Shown in pieces: positions 17,226-26,290 of a DNA stretch of 64,000 bases. This DNA is from Brevundimonas subvibrioides (lineage in GTDB: Bacteria > Pseudomonadota > Alphaproteobacteria > Caulobacterales > Caulobacteraceae). The notes below the pieces were generated by a model. It ran no database searches. It was given only the letters and a program-made list of their open reading frames with translations, and had not been told where the DNA came from. The position numbers and the translations under genes are program-made. The stretch covers positions 62,001 to 126,000 of the forward strand of contig NCEB01000001.1 in assembly GCA_002280475.1 (NCBI GenBank), given 5' to 3'. Position 1 is the first letter of the stretch. Each line of letters starts with the position of its first letter.

Positions 17226-18268
17226 TGCATAGACGCCTCTTCCTGGCCTCCACCCTTGCCGTCGCCGCGTGCGGACAGACGGCTGCCTCTCCCGCGATCC
17301 AGGCCACGCCCCTCAAATCGCTCGTCCCCTTCCCCATCGGCACCTCGGCCATGACGGGTCAGTTCGACGATCCGGCCTGGGTCGATCTGTGCCTGACCCA
17401 CACCTCCCAGCTCACGCCCGAGTGGGAGATGAAGATGGAATACATCCTGTCGGAGACCGGCGACTATCGCTGGGACGCGCCCGACCGGATCGCCGACTTC
17501 TGCACCACCCACGGGCTGCGCCTGTTTGGCACGACCCTGATCTGGTATTCACAGGACAGCGCCTGGTTCCGCTCGCTGGACCCCGCCCGGTTCCGCACCG
17601 AATACGACCGCTATATCGCCGAGGTCGCCGGGCGATACCGGGGCCGCGCCACCGGCTGGGACGTCGTCAATGAAGCGGTGGCCGAGGACGGCAACGGCCT
17701 GCGCGACTGCCTGTGGTCCGAGGCCCTGGGTCAGGACGGCTATATCGCCCACGCCTTCGAACAGGCGAAGATGGCCGAGCCGGACGCGGTGCTGTTCCTC
17801 AACGACTACAACCTCGAGAACAATCCGGTGAAGGGCGCGACCTTCCTGCGGCTGGTCGAGCGGATGCTGGCACGCGGCGTGCCCATCGGCGGTATCGGCA
17901 CCCAGAGCCATCTCGACATCGAGATCCCCGAGGGCCAGACGACCGCCTTCATCCGCGAGGCCGCCCAGTTCGGCCTGCCCATTCATGTGTCGGAGCTGGA
18001 CGCCTCCCTGCGCCGTGAGGGGCGGATCGACACCCGTTCGCACGGCCAGAAGCTGGCGCAACAGACCGCCCGCGTCACCGAGCTGGCGGAGGCCTTCATG
18101 GACCTGCCGGCCGCCCAGCGGTTCGCCTTCACCCTGTGGGGCGTGCGCGACACCGACAGCTGGCTGCGGCGCGACGCCCGCGACGACGGCAAGGACAGCC
18201 CGCTGCTGTTCAACGCCGCCGGTCGACCCAATCCGATGTTCCAGGCGGTCGTCGACGGGTTCACCTGA
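17225..18268 (+). CDS. Exported GH10 endo-1,4-beta-xylanase
   Basis: Glycoside hydrolase of 347 residues that should cut the backbone of xylan or glucuronoxylan outside the cytoplasm. The N-terminus is a short lipoprotein-like signal (MHRRLFLASTLAVAAC). The acid/base is E150 in GWDVVNEAV and the nucleophile E257 in HVSELDA. The His-bearing GH10 motif usually written HTLVWHSQ reads TTLIWYSQ here (residues 103-110), so two conserved substrate-contacting His are replaced. It opens the uronate/polysaccharide locus, and its ribosome binding site comes from the DUF559 cassette. Confidence 0.9.
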   Translation: MHRRLFLASTLAVAACGQTAASPAIQATPLKSLVPFPIGTSAMTGQFDDPAWVDLCLTHTSQLTPEWEMKMEYILSETGDYRWDAPDRIADFCTTHGLRLFGTTLIWYSQDSAWFRSLDPARFRTEYDRYIAEVAGRYRGRATGWDVVNEAVAEDGNGLRDCLWSEALGQDGYIAHAFEQAKMAEPDAVLFLNDYNLENNPVKGATFLRLVERMLARGVPIGGIGTQSHLDIEIPEGQTTAFIREAAQFGLPIHVSELDASLRREGRIDTRSHGQKLAQQTARVTELAEAFMDLPAAQRFAFTLWGVRDTDSWLRRDARDDGKDSPLLFNAAGRPNPMFQAVVDGFT

Positions 18269-18330
18269 CACCGGCGAGCATGGCTGGAGTTGATGCTCGC
18301 GCGGTCACGATCGTTGCCCGACCCAGCGAT

Positions 18331-19548
18331 TCACAAGACGAGCAAGGCTCGAAGGTCGTTGACATTGGTCCTGGTCGGCCCGGTCATGAGCAACTGCCCC
18401 ACCGACGCGACCAGGGGCAAGGTATCATGGGACGCCAGGGCCTGGCCTGGATCCCATCGCCCCTGCCTCAAGCGTCCAGGGCTGTCTGGCCGCAAAAGGC
18501 CACCCGCGGCTGGACCAGAGCCGTCCAGGCCGTCGGTGTCGGCCGCCAGGGCCCAGAAGTCCATCTCCGGACCGACGCACTCCAGAAGCGCGGCCAGGTA
18601 TTCGGTGTTGCGCCCCCCTTGGCCCCACGACGCCCCGTGGGCCATCGTCACGGTCGCCTCCCCCCCGGACAGCAGCAGGCAGGGACGGCCCTCGCGTCGC
18701 AGGGCGCCAAGCCGTCGGGCATGATCCCGGGCGAGTTCGCGGGCTTCCCCTTCGACGCCGGGTCCGAGATCATGCACTCGGACGCCCCGGTCCGATGCGA
18801 ATCGCGCGGCAGCGGCGAGCGCCGTCGCCGCGGTTCCGACGACATGCACCTCGCCCGCGGCCAGCGAAACCGGGGGCTGGTGTGGGAAGTCGGCGAGGAT
18901 ATCAAGCGTGCTCGCGGTCAGCGCGATCGGCGATGGAGACAGGGTGGGGCCACTGCCGACCCGCTCTGGCATGTCGTCCGGAACGTCCGAGAGCACGAAG
19001 GTGATCACTCGCGCAGGGCTGGCCGCCCGCGCCAGGCCGCCGCCCTTGATGCGAGACAAGCGCGAACGCGCCGCGTTCATCTGCGAGATCGGAAGGCCGG
19101 ACCGGAGCAGTCGCCGGTTCAGATCGATCTCGTCGTGCAGGGTCGCGCCACGGACGGGCGCGGCCAGCAGGGCCGACGCGCCGCCGGACATGAGCGCGAC
19201 GAGAACATCCTGATCCCCCAGTTCGCTCGCCAGCGCGAGCATGCGCTCGCCGGCCGCCAGAGACCCTGCGTCCGGGACGGGGTGGCCAGCCGTCATGACC
19301 TCGAAGCGGGAGAGGGGCAGGTCGTGCCCCTCGGGGGTGACGACCAGCCCATCCATCTGGTCAGGGAGAAGCCAGCCGGGCGGGGCGGCCTCGATCGCAG
19401 CGGCCATGGCCGCCGCCGCCTTCCCGGCCGCCAGCACGCGAACCCGGCCCGCGGTCGGGGGGATCAGGCCGGGTATGGAGGAAAAATCGGAGGCGGCGGC
19501 CACGGCCACCGCGAACAGTGACCGCAGGAAACCTTCAGGATCGTCCAA
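18331..19548 (-). CDS. Glycerate 2-kinase (MOFRL/GckA-TtuD family)
   Basis: Cytoplasmic kinase of 405 residues that phosphorylates D-glycerate, feeding products of sugar-acid breakdown into glycolysis. It has the N-terminal nucleotide-binding half (VRVLAAGKAAAAMAAAIEA, VALMSGGASALLAAP, INAARSRLSRIKGGGLAR-like segment) and the C-terminal MOFRL domain (LLLSGGEATVTM, GQGGRNTEYL, AADTDGLDGSGPAAGG). It lies 69 bases downstream of the TonB receptor on the same strand and probably shares its transcript. It ends convergent with the xylanase gene. Confidence 0.87.
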   Translation of the reverse strand: MDDPEGFLRSLFAVAVAAASDFSSIPGLIPPTAGRVRVLAAGKAAAAMAAAIEAAPPGWLLPDQMDGLVVTPEGHDLPLSRFEVMTAGHPVPDAGSLAAGERMLALASELGDQDVLVALMSGGASALLAAPVRGATLHDEIDLNRRLLRSGLPISQMNAARSRLSRIKGGGLARAASPARVITFVLSDVPDDMPERVGSGPTLSPSPIALTASTLDILADFPHQPPVSLAAGEVHVVGTAATALAAAARFASDRGVRVHDLGPGVEGEARELARDHARRLGALRREGRPCLLLSGGEATVTMAHGASWGQGGRNTEYLAALLECVGPEMDFWALAADTDGLDGSGPAAGGLLRPDSPGRLRQGRWDPGQALASHDTLPLVASVGQLLMTGPTRTNVNDLRALLVL

Positions 19549-19617
19549 CCGCCGCCTCCCAGTCGCTCCGGCTCAGGAGAGGATGGGCGGCGGGGTGACG
19601 CCGCCCATGCCGGATGG

Positions 19618-22254
19618 TCAGAAGGTCGCGCGAACGCCGACCTGATAGCTCGAGCCGAAATCCTGAACCCGTTCGAACAGGTTCTGGCGGCCGCCGACAT
19701 AGTAGCGGATGTCCTTCTCGCCCGTCAGATTGATGCCGTCGACATAGAGCTGGACCTGTTCGGTGACGTTCCAGCGCAGGTTGACGTCGACCTGGGTGAA
19801 GGGCGCGCGGTAGCGGTCCTCGATCCCGTCGCCGGACAGGCCCGACAGGACCTCGCCCCGGTGGTTCCCGGCGACCCGCATGGAGAAGATGTCGTTCTCC
19901 CAGCCGATAGACAGGTTGCTCGAGACGTCGGCCTGGCCCGGGAAGGGGAAGCTCTCGCCCGGGCGTTCGCTGGTCTCGGCCTCGCTTTCCGCCAGGGTCA
20001 GGTTGGCCTCGACGAACAGGCCCGACAGCAGGCCCGGCAGTTGGGCGAAGGTCTGGGACCAGGACAGCTCCATCCCCGTCACACTGGCCTCGCCGCCGTT
20101 TATGACCGTCTCGATGCTGTCGAAATTGGTCGAAACGCCTGGGGGCAGGACGATGGGAGTCTGGGCCAGGTTGGTGGTCTCGAAATCCAGGAAGAAGTCG
20201 GTGATCTCCTTGTGGAAGACCGCGATCTGGAAGACGGACTGGCTGGACGGATACCAGGCCACCGAGGCGTCGAACTGGTCGGCGATCAGGGGATTCAGGA
20301 ACGGGTTCCCGGCCTCCAGTTCGCGGGTGTTCGCAGGATCGCCCGGATCGAACCGGACCGCCTGGCTGTTTCGGGCGTCGTCGAAGTCCGGCCGGGCCAG
20401 GCCGCGTCCATAGGAAGCGCGCACAACCAGGGTGTCGGACGGCTCCCACCGGATCAGGGCCGAGGGCAGCCACTCGGTATAGTCCGTTTCATAGGTGCCC
20501 AGGTTGACCGCCGAAAGCGGCTGACCCGCCGCGTTCAGGCCGTTGTCGTCGCTCTCGAAGAAGAAGCCCTGGCTGGAGAACTCGGTCTGTTCGACGCGGA
20601 CACCGCCGATCAGGGTCAGGTTCGGTCCCAGGCTCCAGTTGCCCATGACGTATGCGGCTGTGACGTCCTCGCCGAGGCGATAGTCGGAGGCGACCGTGTT
20701 GTCCTGACGCTGGAAGCGCGGGTCGGCCAGCAGGGCGTCGCGGCTGCGGATCGCCAGGTCGCGCAGGGCGTCGAGCTGGACGAAGGGCCCGAAGCTGTTT
20801 CTGAACCCGGCATCGGGCAGGAAGGTCGTCTGGGTCGCATAGGTGTCGGTGAAGCCGCGCGTGCGGGGGTCGCCGTTGAACTCGGCCTTGTCGGCCTCCT
20901 TGTCCCGCGTGCGGAACTTGGCACCGAACTGGAGATAGCCGTCCTCTCCAAAGGCCGCGAAGGGCGCGCGGATGTTGAAGCGCGCCGAGGAGATGTCGTC
21001 GGTCCGCTCCTCCTCGATGAAGAGCAGGTTCACATAGCGATAGTTGCCCGCGACCGATGGATCCGGCCGTGAGCCCGACTCGCGCTGGATGTCGACGGTC
21101 AGGCTGTCCTGGCCATAGGTCGCGATGGCGCGGATGTCGTCGATCTCGAATCGCGGCCGCAGTCCGTCCTCCTGGGACCAGCGCGAGCGCGAGGTGTCGA
21201 TCTGGTAGTCGATTTCCCAGTCGTTGGCGAAGCGGTACTCCCCGCCGGCCGAGAGCGAGAACAGTCGGTCCTCGGTGGGCTGGAAGAAGACCTGGTAGCG
21301 ATTGCGGACGTCGTTGAAGGTGCCGGAGGTGTCGGTGATCGCAACGACCTCGTTGCCGGTCGATCGTTCGGTCTGCCACAGCTGCTGAACGCGGGTGTCG
21401 TCGTCGTTCAGCTGGGTGAACTGGCCGCGCAGGAACAGTTCCATGCCGTCGCGAGGACGGTATTCGAGGTTGAAGGTGCCGCCGAACCGCTCTCGCTCGC
21501 CGATCTCGAAACGCTGGTTGAGCTCGTTGGGATAAAGGAAGGTGGTGCCGCCGCGGGTGATCGAACGAAGCCCGTCCTCGTTTCTCAGATCGTCTCCGTT
21601 GATGTAGCGCTGGGAATAGTTGGCCGAGATCGCCAGGCCGAGATCCCCGCCCATGAGGCGACGCGCCACGCTGCCCCCGACCTCGGGGCCCCACTGGTCG
21701 GCGTACTCCTGCAGATTGCCCTCGGCGCGGAAGCTGTAGCGGTCGCCCGGTTGATCGAAGGCGGACTGGCTCTGAAGCTCGACCGCGCCGCCGATGGTGT
21801 CGCCGTCCATGTCGGGGGTGTAGGTCTTGGAGACCACGATCCGGCCGAGAAGGTCCGAGGGAATAACGTCCAGGGCCACGGTGCTGGACCCCGCTTCGGA
21901 GGTGCCGACACGCACGCCGTTGACCGTCACCTGGGTGAAGGAGGACGGCAGGCCGCGGACCGAGACCGTGCGCCCCTCGCCCTCGTTGCGTTCGATATTG
22001 ATGCCGGGCAGGCGTTGCAGCGCCTCGGCGGTGTTCTGATCCCCGAACTGTCCGACCGAATCGGCCGAGACCACATTGGTCAGATTGTCGTTGGCCCGTT
22101 CGGCGGCGCGCGCCGACGCGATGGCCCCGCGCTGTCCGGTGACGATGATGTCCTCGACCTGGGACGCCTGCGGTGAGGCATCCTGTGCCCAGGCGCCGCC
22201 GGCGACGCCGGACACGGCGGTGATGATGGCGAGTGTTGAGACCCCTCGGCGCAT
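19618..22254 (-). CDS. TonB-dependent receptor (Xanthomonas/Caulobacter type), probable oligosaccharide importer
   Basis: Outer-membrane receptor of 878 residues. A signal peptide (TLAIITAVSGVAGGAWA) precedes a TonB-box-like EDIIVTGQR. The plug contains LQRLPGINIERNEGEGRTVS and VRGLPSSFTQVTVNGVRVG, diagnostic of the TonB_Xanth_Caul group used for plant polysaccharide products. A long beta-barrel ends in the terminal Phe of VGVRATF. The ATG at 22254 is preferred to one at 22302 because the signal peptide starts there. It is divergent from the enolase-superfamily genes across a promoter region with putative regulator sites. The substrate is inferred from neighbours as uronate-containing oligosaccharides. 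Confidence 0.9.
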   Translation of the reverse strand: MRRGVSTLAIITAVSGVAGGAWAQDASPQASQVEDIIVTGQRGAIASARAAERANDNLTNVVSADSVGQFGDQNTAEALQRLPGINIERNEGEGRTVSVRGLPSSFTQVTVNGVRVGTSEAGSSTVALDVIPSDLLGRIVVSKTYTPDMDGDTIGGAVELQSQSAFDQPGDRYSFRAEGNLQEYADQWGPEVGGSVARRLMGGDLGLAISANYSQRYINGDDLRNEDGLRSITRGGTTFLYPNELNQRFEIGERERFGGTFNLEYRPRDGMELFLRGQFTQLNDDDTRVQQLWQTERSTGNEVVAITDTSGTFNDVRNRYQVFFQPTEDRLFSLSAGGEYRFANDWEIDYQIDTSRSRWSQEDGLRPRFEIDDIRAIATYGQDSLTVDIQRESGSRPDPSVAGNYRYVNLLFIEEERTDDISSARFNIRAPFAAFGEDGYLQFGAKFRTRDKEADKAEFNGDPRTRGFTDTYATQTTFLPDAGFRNSFGPFVQLDALRDLAIRSRDALLADPRFQRQDNTVASDYRLGEDVTAAYVMGNWSLGPNLTLIGGVRVEQTEFSSQGFFFESDDNGLNAAGQPLSAVNLGTYETDYTEWLPSALIRWEPSDTLVVRASYGRGLARPDFDDARNSQAVRFDPGDPANTRELEAGNPFLNPLIADQFDASVAWYPSSQSVFQIAVFHKEITDFFLDFETTNLAQTPIVLPPGVSTNFDSIETVINGGEASVTGMELSWSQTFAQLPGLLSGLFVEANLTLAESEAETSERPGESFPFPGQADVSSNLSIGWENDIFSMRVAGNHRGEVLSGLSGDGIEDRYRAPFTQVDVNLRWNVTEQVQLYVDGINLTGEKDIRYYVGGRQNLFERVQDFGSSYQVGVRATF

Positions 22255-22304
22255 GGCCGTCCTCCCTATGACGTTGACGCCGCTTCTGGATCGGCTTGAC
22301 AACA

Positions 22305-22333
22305 GCGTTACATGCGCCCTGTCCGAATGTCAA
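22305..22333 (-). promoter_or_regulatory. Candidate promoter of the TonB receptor gene
   Basis: On the minus strand TTGACA (22333-22328) and TAACGC (22310-22305) are 17 bp apart. The putative operator at 22340-22349 lies 6 bases upstream of the -35. Confidence 0.5.
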
Positions 22334-22339
22334 AATCGT

Positions 22340-22349
22340 CCTGACCAAT
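22340..22349 (-). promoter_or_regulatory. Putative uronate-regulator half-site
   Basis: Read on the minus strand this is ATTGGTCAGG, the core of the 14-mer at 22387-22400 and 32065-32078. Confidence 0.4.
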
Positions 22350-22386
22350 TATGCTGGACGACCTGACCGGGATGCGCGACTTGCTA

Positions 22387-22400
22387 AGATTGGTCAGGCC
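22387..22400 (+). promoter_or_regulatory. Putative FadR-type operator upstream of the enolase genes
   Basis: AGATTGGTCAGGCC is identical to 32065-32078 in front of the fadR-type regulator gene. The core TTGGTCAGGCCR approximates the TNGT-N3-ACNA pattern bound by FadR-subfamily regulators. It lies 29 bases before the ATG at 22429. Confidence 0.5.
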
Positions 22401-22428
22401 GGTTTAGGGTCCGTCAGGGAGAATTCGT

Positions 22429-23688
22429 ATGATCGCAGACCGTCGATCCGCCTTGCTCGTGGGCGCGCTGGGAGTCTTCGCCGCAGCGGGCGGGGTCCAG
22501 GCGCGAAGCGTCCACCCGCCCCGACCCGACGCTCAGGGCCTGTTGCGCTTTCCGACCGACCCCCGGCCCCCGCTCGACCTGAGCGACGTCGCGCCCGAGC
22601 CGATCGTGCTGCGCGCGCTGGAGCTGTGGCGGACGCCGCAGGAGGGGACGATCCTGGTGCGGGCGGTTTCCGCCGACGGCGTCGAGGGGGTGGTCCGGGC
22701 CTCGACCAAGGCGGAGGGGACGCTGGATTTCTTTCGCCTGTTCGTCATGCCCAAGTTCATCGGCGAGGACATGCGCGGCCTGTATCGCATCCTGGAGCGG
22801 GGCTATCGCGACGACTACGAATACGCATCGGTGCCATGGTGGAGCGCCATGGGCCAGGCCGAGGTCGCGGTGTGGGACCTGATCGGCAAGACGGTCGCCA
22901 AGCCCTGCCACGCCCTGCTGGGGCCCAAGCTGAGGGACGAGATCCCGGTCTATCTGTCCTCCAACCAGCGCGGCACCCGGCCCGAGGAAGAGGTCGATCA
23001 CTTGCGCCGGCGCGTCGAGGAGACCGGCTGCCAGGCCATCAAGATCAAGATCGGCCGCCGCATGGGCCGCAACACCGACATGTACGAGGGCCGGTCGGAG
23101 GCCATGGTCAAGGCCGTCCGCGAAGCCTTCGGCGACGACATGACGATCTATGCCGACGCCAACGGCGCCTATGACGCGCCGACGGCGATCGAGGTGTGCC
23201 GCATGCTGCAGTCCTACGGCGTGACCATGCTGGAGGAGCCCTGCCCGTTCGAGGCCTTCGAGATGGTCAAGCAGGTCACCGAGCGGACCGACCTGCTGAT
23301 CGCGGGCGGCGAGAACGACTGCGCCTTCGAGAAATGGGCCTGGTACTGCGACAACCGCGCCTACGACGTGCTGCAGCCTGATCCGATGTACAACGGCGGC
23401 ATGATGCGCTGCTTGGCCGTGCAGCAGATGAGCGAGGCGGCGGGCCTGCTCTACAATCCGCATTTCCCCAGGAACAACGCCGACACCGCCCCCCTGCTGC
23501 ACCTCTGCGCCGTCGCGCCGAACCTGTATGGCTTTCAGGAGTATCGGTCGCGGCCCGACGCGCTGGACTTCGCCCATTCGCCGCAGATGGCCCCGCGCGG
23601 CGGCATGCTGCCGGTGTCGGACGCGCCGGGCTTCGGCATCGAGTACGATCCGTCGATCTGGTCCACCGCGACCCGGATCGTGCCGTAA
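22429..23688 (+). CDS. Exported enolase-superfamily (mandelate racemase/muconate lactonizing-like) protein
   Basis: Protein of 419 residues with an N-terminal signal (DRRSALLVGALGVFAAAGG, then VQA) and an enolase-superfamily body. Superfamily residues are visible: KIKIG (catalytic KxK), YADANGAYD, LEEPCPFE and AGGEND (three metal ligands), and a His in NPHFPRN. This pattern suits acid-sugar dehydratases or cycloisomerases, but the substrate cannot be named. Export is unusual for the superfamily, most of which are cytoplasmic. The last base of its TAATG stop/start is shared with the paralogue at 23688. Confidence 0.82.
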   Translation: MIADRRSALLVGALGVFAAAGGVQARSVHPPRPDAQGLLRFPTDPRPPLDLSDVAPEPIVLRALELWRTPQEGTILVRAVSADGVEGVVRASTKAEGTLDFFRLFVMPKFIGEDMRGLYRILERGYRDDYEYASVPWWSAMGQAEVAVWDLIGKTVAKPCHALLGPKLRDEIPVYLSSNQRGTRPEEEVDHLRRRVEETGCQAIKIKIGRRMGRNTDMYEGRSEAMVKAVREAFGDDMTIYADANGAYDAPTAIEVCRMLQSYGVTMLEEPCPFEAFEMVKQVTERTDLLIAGGENDCAFEKWAWYCDNRAYDVLQPDPMYNGGMMRCLAVQQMSEAAGLLYNPHFPRNNADTAPLLHLCAVAPNLYGFQEYRSRPDALDFAHSPQMAPRGGMLPVSDAPGFGIEYDPSIWSTATRIVP

Positions 23689-24923
23689 TGAGGATGGACC
23701 GGCGCGCGATGATGGCCGGTCTCGGCGCCGCCTCCCTCGCCGGGGCGGTCGATGCCCAGGTCGCGGTGCGGCGACCGGATGGCCTGCTGGCCTTCCCCGA
23801 GGCGCCCGCCGATCAGGTCGACTTCCGCCGTTGGCTGGACCGGCCGGTCGTCCTGCGCTCCGCCGAAATGCTGAGGGTCGGCGGCCGCCACGAGTTCGTG
23901 CGCGTCGTCTCCGAGGACGGCGTCGCGGGCGTGGTCAAGGCCAACAGCCGCATGGCCGAGGTCTCCAGCCTGTTCCACCTGGTGGTCAAGCCGCGCCTGC
24001 TGGGCCAGGACATGCGCGACATCGAGCGGCTGATCCGCGAGCTCTACACCCGCGAATACAAGTTCGCCTCCCTGCCGTTCTGGACCGCCGTCGGCCATCT
24101 GGAGCTGGCGATCTGGGACATGATGGGAAAGTCGGCGGGCGTGCGCTGCGTCGACTTCATGGGGCCGGTCCAGAGGACGGATATTCCGATCTATATCTCC
24201 TCGCTCAGGCGCAATACGACGCCCGAAGAAGAGGTCGCCTGGCTGGCCGAGGAGGTCGAGACGACCGGCGCGCGCGGTGTCAAGATCAAGGTCGGCGGTC
24301 GGATGAGCCGCAACGCCGACGCCAGCCCCGGCCGCTCCGAGGCCGTGGTGCGCGCGGTGCGCCAGCATTTTGGCGACGACTTCACGATCTACGCCGACGC
24401 CAACGGCAGCTATGACGCGCCGGGCGCCATCGACCTGTGTCTGATGCTGACGGCCTGGTGCGTGGCCATGCTGGAGGAGCCCTGCCCGTACGAAGACGTG
24501 GAGATGACCCGCCAGGTGGTGGAGCGCACCGCCATCCCCATCGCGGGCGGCGAGCAGGACAACTCGATGGAACGCTGGCGCTGGCTGATCGAGAACCGGG
24601 CGCTGGACGTGCTGCAGCCCGACTTCATGTACAACGGGGGCATGGCGAGGACGCTGGAGGTCCAGCGCATGGCCGCCGCCGCCGGCATCGGCGTCGCCCC
24701 CCACTATCCCCGCAGCGGGTCGGAGACGGTCGAGCTGATCCACTTCGCCGCCTATGCGCCGAACCTGCATGGCCTGCAGGAGTATCGCGGCCAGGGGCGG
24801 GACCTGGACTTCGCGCATGAACCCCGGATCGCGCCCCGGAACGGCGTGGTGACCCTGCCCGAGGGGCCCGGCTTCGGCGTGAGTTTCGATCCGTCGATCT
24901 GGACCGGGGCGGAGACGATCTGA
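23688..24923 (+). CDS. Exported enolase-superfamily protein, tandem paralogue
   Basis: Protein of 411 residues, clearly a paralogue of the preceding one: KIKVG, YADANGSYD, LEEPCPYE, AGGEQD and APHYPRSG at matching positions, and the same C-terminal PGFGVSFDPSIWT block. The N-terminus (RMDRRAMMAGLGAASLAGAV) looks like a Tat signal. Retention of all metal and lysine residues in both copies argues that both are active, perhaps on different epimers. One-base overlaps on both sides place it in a four-gene operon with two GH28 genes. Confidence 0.82.
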   Translation: MRMDRRAMMAGLGAASLAGAVDAQVAVRRPDGLLAFPEAPADQVDFRRWLDRPVVLRSAEMLRVGGRHEFVRVVSEDGVAGVVKANSRMAEVSSLFHLVVKPRLLGQDMRDIERLIRELYTREYKFASLPFWTAVGHLELAIWDMMGKSAGVRCVDFMGPVQRTDIPIYISSLRRNTTPEEEVAWLAEEVETTGARGVKIKVGGRMSRNADASPGRSEAVVRAVRQHFGDDFTIYADANGSYDAPGAIDLCLMLTAWCVAMLEEPCPYEDVEMTRQVVERTAIPIAGGEQDNSMERWRWLIENRALDVLQPDFMYNGGMARTLEVQRMAAAAGIGVAPHYPRSGSETVELIHFAAYAPNLHGLQEYRGQGRDLDFAHEPRIAPRNGVVTLPEGPGFGVSFDPSIWTGAETI

Positions 24924-26290
24924 TGCGGCACCTCCACCTTCCCCGGCGCGGCGTCCTGCTGGGCGGGGCGAGCCTCGCGCTCGGAGCCTACGCCACCCTG
25001 CCGTCCGGCGGGTCGGCCGCCGACCGCGTCGCGGCGGGTGTTCAGCGCCCGCGCGTTCCGCCCCGGGTTCGTCTTGTGACCGATCACGGCGCGAAACCCG
25101 GCGATGTCGACGCCCTGCCCGGCTTCCTCGCCGCCGTCGCCGCGGCCGCCGACGCCGGCGGCGGACGGGTCATCGTTCCGGCTGGAGACTGGCGGCTGGA
25201 CGGGCCGATCCATCTGAGAAGCCGGGTGGACCTGCATCTGGAGGAAGGCGCGACGCTGCGTTTCACGCCGGACGCCCGGTTCTATCCGACCGTCTTCACC
25301 CGCTGGGAGGGGACCGAGGTCTACAACCACTCGCCCCTGATCTATGCGCGCGGCCAGACCGACGTGGCCCTGACCGGCAAGGGGCGGATCGAGGGCGGCG
25401 GGCGCGACTACTGGTTCACCTGGCGGCCGGAACAGCGCCCGGATCAGACCCGCCTGCGCCAGATGGGGGCCGACGGCGTGCCGGTCGATCAGCGCGTCTT
25501 CGGCCTGGGTCACAAGCTTCGCCCGGCCTTCGTGCAGTTCATCGATTGCCGCCGCGTCCTGATCGAGGGCCCGCATTTCGAAGACAGCCCCTTCTGGGTG
25601 CTGCACCCCGTCTATTGCGACCACGTCACCGTGCGCGACGTGTCGATCCGGTCCAAGCACCTGAACAGCGACGGCTGCGACCCCGACAGCTGCACCAATG
25701 TCCTGATCGAGAGCTGCCGGTTCGACGTCTCGGACGACTGCGTGGCGGTGAAGTCGGGTCGGGATCAGGACGGCTGGCGCGTCGCCAGGCCCAGCTCGCG
25801 CATCGTGGTGCGGGACTGCGAGATGAACACCGACATCGCCGCCGCCTTCGCCATCGGCTCGGAGATGTCGGGCGGGGCGCACGATATCTGGGTCGAGCGG
25901 CTGAGGGTCCCGAGCGCCGAGCACGCCATCTATGTCAAGGCCAATCTGGACCGGGGCGGGCTGATCGAGCGTATCCGCATCCGCGACATCGACGTGGTCC
26001 AGACCGAGACCCTGATCCACTTCACCACCGCCTATCACAGCTGGCGGGGCGGCAACTTCCCGCCGACCTACCGCGATTTCCTGGTCGAGAACGTCCGCTG
26101 CGAGCGGGCAGAACAAGCCCTGCACATCGTCGGGGTCGAGACCGCGCCGGTCCAGGACGTTCGGCTGTCCGACATCGTGGTCGGGACCGTCAGCGCGCCC
26201 GACGCCATCGCCCATGTGAGGAACCTGCAGCTGGACCGTGTCTCGGTCGCCGGGCGGACAGTGACCTTCGATTCGGGCGGTGTCGCATGA
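24923..26290 (+). CDS. Exported GH28 polygalacturonase-like glycoside hydrolase
   Basis: Right-handed beta-helix enzyme of 455 residues with a Tat-like signal (LPRRGVLLGGASLALGAYA). The GH28 acids are visible as D250 in NSDGCDPDS and D271/D272 in VSDDCVAVKSG; GSEMSGG follows at the place of the GHG motif, and YVKA stands where family members have RIK. This form is typical of bacterial exo-acting GH28 proteins that act on galacturonides or related rhamno-galacturonides. Coupled to the enolase genes before and the second GH28 gene after it. Confidence 0.87.
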   Translation: MRHLHLPRRGVLLGGASLALGAYATLPSGGSAADRVAAGVQRPRVPPRVRLVTDHGAKPGDVDALPGFLAAVAAAADAGGGRVIVPAGDWRLDGPIHLRSRVDLHLEEGATLRFTPDARFYPTVFTRWEGTEVYNHSPLIYARGQTDVALTGKGRIEGGGRDYWFTWRPEQRPDQTRLRQMGADGVPVDQRVFGLGHKLRPAFVQFIDCRRVLIEGPHFEDSPFWVLHPVYCDHVTVRDVSIRSKHLNSDGCDPDSCTNVLIESCRFDVSDDCVAVKSGRDQDGWRVARPSSRIVVRDCEMNTDIAAAFAIGSEMSGGAHDIWVERLRVPSAEHAIYVKANLDRGGLIERIRIRDIDVVQTETLIHFTTAYHSWRGGNFPPTYRDFLVENVRCERAEQALHIVGVETAPVQDVRLSDIVVGTVSAPDAIAHVRNLQLDRVSVAGRTVTFDSGGVA

